From an uncultured Paracoccus sp. (GTDB lineage Bacteria; Pseudomonadota; Alphaproteobacteria; Rhodobacterales; Rhodobacteraceae): 20,447 bases of DNA. The stretch covers positions 1-20,447 of the forward strand of contig CALLYR010000270.1 of the NCBI GenBank assembly GCA_937859005.1. The letters run 5' to 3'. The notes beneath the pieces were generated by a model, which was not told where the DNA came from, did no database searches, and saw only the letters and a program-made list of their open reading frames with translations. This document shows, piece by piece, positions 15,143 through 20,447 of the stretch. The stretch's first letter is position 1. The number at the start of each line of letters is the position of its first letter. Made by a program: the position numbers and the translations under genes.

Positions 15143-16555
15143 TCAGGTGCCGCAGAAGGTCACGCGCACTTCCTCGCCCTCGGCCGGGGACAGGGACAGG
15201 TCGTCCCATTCGGGACGCTGCTCGAAAGGCGCGCTGACGGCATCGAACAGCCGGTGGAAGGGCGCGAAATCGCCGGTCACGCCCGCGTCGATGACCTGCT
15301 GGATGCGGTGGTTGCGCGGAATGCGGATCGGGTTGCTGCGGCGGACCAGATCCATGTCGGGCCCGCGGGCTTTCCAATCAGTCTCCCATTCGCGGAAGGG
15401 GGCGGGGTCGCGGAACTCGTCCGCCGCCGTGCCGTCCAGCAGCCCGCGGAAGGTGCGGGTGAAATCGGCGCCCTGCTGGGCCATCGGCGTCAGCAGGCGC
15501 TCGATCAGCGCACGGTCCTCGGGTCGGGGATCGGCCAGCCCCAGCTTTGCGCCGAAGCGGCGCAGCCATGCCTCCTGATAGAGCGCCGGGAAGCTGTGGA
15601 CGGCATCGGTCGCGGCCTCGATCGCGGCCTTTTCCTCGCCCATCAGCGGGATCAGGCAGCTTGCCAGTTGCGCGAGGTTCCAGACCGCGACCTGCGGCTG
15701 TTCGGACCAGGCATAGCGCCCACCCCGGTCGATCGAGGAGAACACCGTGTCCGGGTGATAGGCATCCATGAAGGCGCAGGGGCCATAGTCGATGGTCTCG
15801 CCCGACACCGCCATGTTGTCGGTGTTCATGACGCCGTGGACAAACCCCAGGGCCATCCAGCGCGCGATGGTATGGGCCTGCCGCGCGATCACGCCGCGCA
15901 GCATCTGCAAGGGGCCGTCGGCCTGCGGATAATGGCGGGCGATGACATGGCCGGTCAGCGCGCGCAGGCGGTCCACGTCGCCGCGGATCGCGAAGAATTC
16001 GAAGGTGCCGACGCGGATATGGCTCGCGGCCACGCGGGTCAGCACCGCGCCGGGCAGGGCGGATTCGCGCCAGACGACCTCTCCGGTCGTGGCGGCGGCA
16101 AGGGCGCGGGTGGTGGGCACGTCGGCAGCGGCCATGAACTCGCTGACGATGTATTCGCGCAGCACCGGACCCAGCCACGCCCGCCCGTCGCCGCGGCGGG
16201 AAAACGGCGTCGGGCCTGATCCTTTCAGCTGGATGTCGAAGCGTGCGCCGTCGGGGGCCACGACCTCGCCCAGCAGGACCGCGCGGCCGTCGCCCAGTTG
16301 CGGGGACAGCCCGCCGAACTGGTGGCCGGCATAGGCTTGCGCGATCGGCTCCGCCCCCGGCGGCAGGCCGTTGCCCGCGATCATCGCCAGCCCTTCCGGC
16401 CCGGCCAGCCAGTCGGCGTCCATCCCCAGCCGCGCGGCAAGGGGGCGGTTCACCGCGATCAGGCCCGGCTGCGCGACCGGGGTCGGGGGGGTGCGGGTGA
16501 AGAAACCCGGTCCAAGCCGGGCATAGCTGTTGTCGAAGGCGATGGGCTGGTCCAT
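15143..16555 (-). CDS. selO: Protein adenylyltransferase SelO (YdiU/UPF0061)
   Basis: SelO is a pseudokinase-fold enzyme that transfers AMP from ATP to proteins and is linked to redox homeostasis. The 470-residue product has family length. The N-terminus is FDNSYARLGPGFFT. AYAGHQFGGLSPQLGDGRAVLLGE follows, then the nucleotide-binding QLKGSGPTPFSRRGDGRA with the key lysine. HGVMNTDNMAVSGETIDYGPCAFMDAY carries the metal-binding Asn and Asp. The C-terminus ends in TFCGT; a cysteine near the end stands where animal SelO has selenocysteine. The start ATG at 16555 lacks an obvious Shine-Dalgarno but matches the family start. It heads a minus-strand run and is divergent from obgE across 111 bp. Confidence 0.96.
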   Translation of the reverse strand: MDQPIAFDNSYARLGPGFFTRTPPTPVAQPGLIAVNRPLAARLGMDADWLAGPEGLAMIAGNGLPPGAEPIAQAYAGHQFGGLSPQLGDGRAVLLGEVVAPDGARFDIQLKGSGPTPFSRRGDGRAWLGPVLREYIVSEFMAAADVPTTRALAAATTGEVVWRESALPGAVLTRVAASHIRVGTFEFFAIRGDVDRLRALTGHVIARHYPQADGPLQMLRGVIARQAHTIARWMALGFVHGVMNTDNMAVSGETIDYGPCAFMDAYHPDTVFSSIDRGGRYAWSEQPQVAVWNLAQLASCLIPLMGEEKAAIEAATDAVHSFPALYQEAWLRRFGAKLGLADPRPEDRALIERLLTPMAQQGADFTRTFRGLLDGTAADEFRDPAPFREWETDWKARGPDMDLVRRSNPIRIPRNHRIQQVIDAGVTGDFAPFHRLFDAVSAPFEQRPEWDDLSLSPAEGEEVRVTFCGT

Positions 16556-16609
16556 TGCGACGATGTGGGAAAGCCCGCGACGGAATGAAAGGGGGTTAGG
16601 CCCGCTTGC

Positions 16610-16638
16610 TTGCGTGTGCCTTGCGCCCCGCGTATCCC
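16610..16638 (+). promoter_or_regulatory. Weak promoter candidate for obgE-proB
   Basis: TTGCGT (16610-16615) and TATCCC (16633-16638) are 17 bp apart, about 30 nt before the obgE ATG. It is the best-looking pair in the 111-bp selO/obgE gap. The match is modest. Confidence 0.25.
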
Positions 16639-16666
16639 TGCACCCTGCGCTTGCGTAGATCGTTCC

Positions 16667-17695
16667 ATGAAGTTTCTCGATCTTGCCAAGGTCTATGTCC
16701 GGTCCGGCGGGGGCGGCGCGGGCTGCGTATCCTTCCGGCGCGAGAAGTTCATCGAATACGGCGGCCCCGACGGCGGCGACGGCGGCGACGGCGGCGATGT
16801 CTGGGCCGAGGCGGTGGAAGGCCTGAACACCCTGATCGATTTCCGCTATCAGCAGCATTTCTTTGCGAAATCCGGCCAGCACGGCATGGGCGCACAGCGC
16901 ACCGGCGCATCCGGCGAGGACATCGTGCTGAAGGTTCCGGCGGGAACCGAGATCCTCGACGAGGACCAGGAAACCCTTATCGCCGACCTGACCGGACCCG
17001 GCCAGCGGGTGCTGCTGGCCAGGGGCGGCAACGGGGGCTTCGGCAACCTGCATTTCAAATCCTCGACCAACCGTGCGCCGCGCCATGCCAATCCGGGCCA
17101 GCCGGGGGTCGAGCGGACCCTGTGGCTGCGGCTGAAGCTGATCGCGGATGCCGGGCTGGTGGGGCTGCCCAACGCGGGCAAGTCCACCTTTCTGGCCGCC
17201 GTATCGAATGCCCGGCCCAAGATCGCCGACTATCCCTTCACCACGCTGGTCCCCAATCTGGGCGTCGTCGGCATCGATGGGCACGAATTCGTCATGGCCG
17301 ACATTCCCGGCCTGATCGAAGGGGCCAGCGAGGGCAGGGGTCTGGGCGACCAGTTCCTTGGCCATGTCGAGCGGTCGAACGTGCTGCTGCATCTGGTGGA
17401 CGGCACGTCCGAGGATGTCGCCGCCGACGCCCGCACCATCCTGACGGAACTGGAAGCCTATTCCCCGGTGCTGGCCGACAAGCCGCGCATCACCGTCCTG
17501 AACAAGATCGACGCGCTGGACGAAGACACGATTGCCGAACGCCGCGCCGCGCTGGAGGACGAGATCGGCGGTCCCGTCATGGTCATGTCCGGCGTCTCGC
17601 GCCAGGGCGTGACCGAGGTGCTGCGCGCCGTGTGGACGCGGATCGAACCCACCCGCCAGCCTGCGATCAAGGAGCCGGGACCGTGGCAGCCCTGA
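16667..17695 (+). CDS. obgE: GTPase ObgE/CgtA, large-subunit ribosome assembly factor
   Basis: Obg GTPases bind the 50S subunit and link ribosome maturation to growth and stress. The 342-residue product shows the glycine-rich Obg fold at residues 1-160 (MKFLDLAKVYVRSGGGGAGCVSFRREKF and the GGDGGDGGD repeats). The GTPase domain carries G1 GLPNAGKST near residue 165, switch I FTTLVPNLG, G3 DIPGLIEGA near 212, G4 NKID near 279 and G5-like SGVSRQG. The C-terminal OCT domain of Bacillus Obg is absent, as usual for alphaproteobacteria. The ATG at 16667 gives the standard N-terminus, but a strong ribosome site is not visible. rplU-rpmA, often upstream, are not here. The last 13 bp overlap proB. Confidence 0.97.
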   Translation: MKFLDLAKVYVRSGGGGAGCVSFRREKFIEYGGPDGGDGGDGGDVWAEAVEGLNTLIDFRYQQHFFAKSGQHGMGAQRTGASGEDIVLKVPAGTEILDEDQETLIADLTGPGQRVLLARGGNGGFGNLHFKSSTNRAPRHANPGQPGVERTLWLRLKLIADAGLVGLPNAGKSTFLAAVSNARPKIADYPFTTLVPNLGVVGIDGHEFVMADIPGLIEGASEGRGLGDQFLGHVERSNVLLHLVDGTSEDVAADARTILTELEAYSPVLADKPRITVLNKIDALDEDTIAERRAALEDEIGGPVMVMSGVSRQGVTEVLRAVWTRIEPTRQPAIKEPGPWQP

Positions 17696-18801
17696 CTCCC
17701 GAAATTGCACGCGCTCGCCGTCTGGTGGTCAAGATCGGCAGCGCCCTGCTGGTAGGCCCCGAAGGGCTGCGCAGCGGCTGGTTGCGGGCGCTCTGCGATG
17801 ACGTGGCCGCATGGCGCGCGCGTGGGGCGGATGTGGTGCTGGTATCGTCCGGGTCCATCGCGCTGGGGCGGCGGGTGCTGGGCCTGCCCGCGGGCGCGCT
17901 GACGCTGGAACAATCGCAGGCCGCCGCGGCCGTGGGCCAGATTCGCCTTGCCCGCGCATACGAGGAAATGCTGGCCCCCCATGGCGTCACCACGGCGCAG
18001 GTCCTGGTCACGCTGGAGGATACGGAAAACCGCCGCCGTTACCTCAACAGCCGCGCGACGATGCAGACGCTGCTGTCCCTGGGCGTCGTTCCCATCGTGA
18101 ACGAGAACGACACGGTCGCAACGGATGAAATCCGCTTTGGCGACAACGACCGGCTGGCAGCAGCAATCGCGGTGACCTGCGGGGCGGACCAGTTGCTGCT
18201 GCTGTCTGACGTGGACGGGCTTTACACCGCCAATCCCAAGACCGACCCCGACGCGCGCCACTTGGCCGTGGTCGAGCATCTGACGGCGGACATCGAGGCG
18301 ATGGGCGGCGATCCGGTCAGCGGCGTCAGCAAAGGGGGCATGAAGACCAAGCTGATGGCCGCGCGCACCGCCGTCTCCGGGGGCTGCGCGATGGCGATTG
18401 CCGAAGGTTTGGTCGAACGTCCCCTGACGGCGGTGGCGAGCGGCGCGCGCGTGACCTGGTTCCTGCCCGAGGGCGACCCGCAGGGCGCGCGCAAGCGCTG
18501 GATCGCGGCGATGAAGCCGCGGGGCGAACTGATCGTGGATGCGGGCGCCGCCGTCGCTCTGGCGCAGGGGCGGTCGCTGCTGCCTGCGGGCGTCACGGGC
18601 GTTGCGGGCGTGTTCCACCGCGGCGATCCGGTCACGATCCGCGACCTGCGGGGCACGGGACTGGCGCAGGGGCTGACCCGTTACGATTCGACCGAGGCCC
18701 AGCAGATCGCCGGCAAGCGCAGCGACCAGATCGCGGCGATCCTGGGCTATGACCCGCGTGCGGCGCTGGTGCACCGCGACGACATGGCCGTGGGGCGCTG
18801 A
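17683..18801 (+). CDS. proB: Glutamate 5-kinase
   Basis: ProB phosphorylates L-glutamate in the first step of proline synthesis and is normally feedback-inhibited by proline. The 372-residue product contains the amino acid kinase domain: RRLVVKIGSALLV near residue 12, VSSGSIALGRR, VNENDTVAT, FGDNDRLAA, LLLSDVDGLYTANP and GGMKTKL. The PUA domain follows in the last 90 residues (GELIVDAGAAVAL ... RSDQIAAILGYDPRAALVHRDD). Start choice: a GTG at 17683 has AAGGAG at 17669-17674, 8 nt upstream, and the resulting N-terminus fits the family. It overlaps obgE by 13 bp, so the two genes form an operon, the common obgE-proB order of this group. proA is not in the window. Confidence 0.96.
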   Translation: MAALTPEIARARRLVVKIGSALLVGPEGLRSGWLRALCDDVAAWRARGADVVLVSSGSIALGRRVLGLPAGALTLEQSQAAAAVGQIRLARAYEEMLAPHGVTTAQVLVTLEDTENRRRYLNSRATMQTLLSLGVVPIVNENDTVATDEIRFGDNDRLAAAIAVTCGADQLLLLSDVDGLYTANPKTDPDARHLAVVEHLTADIEAMGGDPVSGVSKGGMKTKLMAARTAVSGGCAMAIAEGLVERPLTAVASGARVTWFLPEGDPQGARKRWIAAMKPRGELIVDAGAAVALAQGRSLLPAGVTGVAGVFHRGDPVTIRDLRGTGLAQGLTRYDSTEAQQIAGKRSDQIAAILGYDPRAALVHRDDMAVGR

Positions 18802-18895
18802 ACCCGCGCTTGCGTCACTGTTGGGACAGGATCCCGATCAGGAGGAAACGATTTCTTTCTGGCTCAAATACCCATGCGACCGTGATGTCGGCGCA

Positions 18896-19852
18896 TCAGA
18901 GCTTTTCCGGAACCCCCCGTCCCAGCGCGCGGCGGCGGCGTGCCTCGCGCAGATGCGACAGATGCGCGGCGCTGGCACCGGGCGGGGGCAGCCCCAGCAC
19001 GGCCTGGCGCAACGCCTCGATCCCGTCTTCGGACCGCAGCGGCAGGGTCGAGGGATCGATCGGCTGGCCTACGGTGATGCGATAGGTATGACCGGCCTTG
19101 TTCAGCACCTCGTTGAACAGCGTCACGTCGCGCAGCGTCGGATGGATCGCGTCCAGCAGATAGAACAGCGCCGAATTGCGCGCGCGGATATGCAGCGGAA
19201 TGACGGGCGCGCCGAACTTGCGTGCGATCATCACCGCGGACGCCATCCATGGACGTTCGTGCAAGGTCAGGCCCCGGCGCTTGGCGAGTCGGCCCGACGG
19301 GAAGATCAACCCGATCCGGCCCTGGCCCAAGGCCGCGCGGGTGTAATCCATCGTGGCCTTGGTCTTGGCATGGCTGCGCTTTTCCATGCGCCATTCGACG
19401 GGGGCGATCAGTTCCTCGGTCTGGGGCAGGACGCGGATCATGTCGTGGTTGGCATAGATGAACAGATCGTCGCGGATCGCGGACACGACCGCATGCAGCA
19501 CGATTCCGTCCGCGATTCCCGTCGGATGGTTCGACACGATCAACGCGGGTCCCGTGGCGGGGATGTTCTCCAGTCCCTCGACCCGCAGGTCGCGCACGAT
19601 CAGCGCCGAGATGCGGCGCATGATTTCTTCGGTCGGCAGGTCGCGGAACTCGGCCGCAAGCTGCATCGTGCGCGGATAGCGCAGCAGGCGCATCATCATC
19701 TGCCGGGCCAGCGTGTGATGGGCCTTGCCCGAATAGAGCCACGGCGCCCGTTCCGCGATCAGCGGTTCCAGACGCTGCTGCATCTCGATCCGGGCCGGAA
19801 GGCCGGCGGATGCCGGGCGGTTGAAACGTTCACTCATGTCTTGCGAAGTCAT
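18896..19852 (-). CDS. PlsC-type 1-acyl-glycerol-3-phosphate acyltransferase family protein
   Basis: A 318-residue acyltransferase of the PlsC/LPLAT superfamily, expected to acylate lysophospholipids or a related membrane lipid. The block I motif reads NHPTGIADG (His109, Asp115), with five residues between His and Asp where the classic motif has four; I recall similar forms in alphaproteobacterial relatives. The block III region reads GLIFPSGRLAKR instead of FPEGT. VIPLHIRARNS further on fits block IV. A lysine-arginine-rich C-terminus could help membrane binding. No strong membrane span is seen. The start is uncertain: ATG 19852 is used, with ATG 19837 and TTG 19876 as alternatives, none with a good ribosome site. 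It lies 30 bp downstream of pepN and is probably co-transcribed. Confidence 0.85.
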   Translation of the reverse strand: MTSQDMSERFNRPASAGLPARIEMQQRLEPLIAERAPWLYSGKAHHTLARQMMMRLLRYPRTMQLAAEFRDLPTEEIMRRISALIVRDLRVEGLENIPATGPALIVSNHPTGIADGIVLHAVVSAIRDDLFIYANHDMIRVLPQTEELIAPVEWRMEKRSHAKTKATMDYTRAALGQGRIGLIFPSGRLAKRRGLTLHERPWMASAVMIARKFGAPVIPLHIRARNSALFYLLDAIHPTLRDVTLFNEVLNKAGHTYRITVGQPIDPSTLPLRSEDGIEALRQAVLGLPPPGASAAHLSHLREARRRRALGRGVPEKL

Positions 19853-19882
19853 GGAACGGCTTTGCGGTTCCTGCAAGCAGGC

Positions 19883-20447
19883 TCAGCCCTCGGTGGCAAG
19901 AATGCGCGACACCATCTCGGCCGTGTTGCGCGACAGCCCCGGCAGGCCCGCGATCCGCGACAGCGCCGCCCGCGCCCGGCCGCGCCGCTGCGCGTCATAG
20001 CGGGTCCAGGTCTCGAAGGCCGACGACATCCGCGCCGCGGTCTGCGGATTGACCGGGTCCAGCCGCATCAGCCAGTCCGCGACGAAATCGTATCCCGATC
20101 CATCGGCGGCATGGAACGCCGCGTGGTTGGCGGTCAGCCCACCGATCAGCGCGCGGAAGCGGTTGGGGTTGCGCCAGTCGAAATCGGGCCGTTCCGCAAG
20201 GCCGCGGGCAATCCGCACGGCGTCCGCAGGGACCGCGGCCATCGGCTGGACGGCAAAGAACTTGTCCATCACCAGCCGGTTGCCCGCGAACTGCGATTCC
20301 AGCGCGGCCAGCGCCGCATCGGCGCGTCCCGCCCGCACAAGTTCGGCCAGGGCGCCCATGCGTTCGGTCATGTTGCCCGCGCCGTCCCACAGCGCCTGCG
20401 CCCGGTCGCCCCCGTCAAGGCGCGAGAGCAGCGACAGGACCGCCAGC
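19883..20447 (-). CDS. pepN: Aminopeptidase N, C-terminal part (5' end beyond the window)
   Basis: Only about the last 188 codons are present and open to the right edge. They read LAVLSLLSRLDGGDRAQALW and then NMTERMGALAELV, followed by DKFFAVQPMA, RNPNRFRALIGGLTANHAAFH, GSGYDFVADWLMRLDPVNPQTAARM and TWTRYDAQRRGRARAALSRI. These match the helical C-terminal domain (DUF3458 type) of the bacterial M1 aminopeptidase PepN, a cytoplasmic zinc enzyme that trims N-terminal residues from peptides. The catalytic HExxH motif lies outside the window, so activity cannot be judged. The stop TGA is at 19883-19885, and the acyltransferase gene follows after about 30 bp. Confidence 0.93.
   Translation of the reverse strand, partial: LAVLSLLSRLDGGDRAQALWDGAGNMTERMGALAELVRAGRADAALAALESQFAGNRLVMDKFFAVQPMAAVPADAVRIARGLAERPDFDWRNPNRFRALIGGLTANHAAFHAADGSGYDFVADWLMRLDPVNPQTAARMSSAFETWTRYDAQRRGRARAALSRIAGLPGLSRNTAEMVSRILATEG

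Noticed and set aside
16773..16799. Tandem GGCGGCGAC repeats
   Set aside because: They encode the normal Gly-Gly-Asp run of the Obg fold and are conserved protein sequence rather than a DNA repeat element.
18840..18900. AGGAGG at 18840-18845 followed by an open frame from ATT at 18851
   Set aside because: There is no ordinary start codon, and the frame is only the antisense of the acyltransferase gene further on.

Overview
The window is gene-dense, strongly GC-rich chromosomal DNA of the alphaproteobacterial type. Gene content and small details (a fused indolepyruvate:ferredoxin oxidoreductase, an Obg without the OCT tail, split ccm genes, a gene-transfer-agent style lysis pair, a CtrA-like box) suggest Rhodobacteraceae, close to Paracoccus. 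The genus is an inference from gene style; no rRNA or other marker is present. No tRNA, rRNA, CRISPR array, insertion sequence or prophage structural gene was seen. Almost all DNA is coding. The longest gene-free stretch is about 296 bp (2127-2422), and it holds a candidate small RNA.

Left part (1-6865): on the minus strand lie purL (cut by the window edge), a small-RNA-like transcription unit with a clear intrinsic terminator, and a LysR regulator whose DNA-binding domain strongly resembles LsrB/VtlR. Divergent from the regulator is a 1136-residue fused indolepyruvate ferredoxin oxidoreductase. The shared promoter region holds a perfect inverted repeat of T-N11-A form placed exactly between the -35 and -10 hexamers of the oxidoreductase promoter.

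Middle part (6866-11907), all plus strand: a strong stem-loop, then murI, ccmE, an endolysin/holin pair of gene-transfer-agent type, and ccmF-ccmH. The lysis pair sits between two cytochrome c maturation segments. It is preceded by a perfect TTAA-N7-TTAA CtrA-type site and followed by a strong intrinsic terminator that touches the ccmF start codon.

Right part: a minus-strand run selO - exonuclease/endonuclease/phosphatase - eno - DUF983 - NUDIX (16555 down to 11895) converges on ccmH with a 13 bp overlap. Divergent from selO are obgE-proB (plus, overlapping by 13 bp). A minus-strand pair, pepN (cut by the edge) and a PlsC-type acyltransferase, closes the window.

Most of the window is housekeeping: purine synthesis, peptidoglycan precursor, cytochrome c maturation, glycolysis, proline synthesis, ribosome assembly. 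The parts that merit attention are the CtrA-box/lysis cassette, the LsrB-like regulator with its neighbouring anti-Shine-Dalgarno small RNA candidate, the operator in the oxidoreductase promoter, and the terminator/start arrangement of ccmF.
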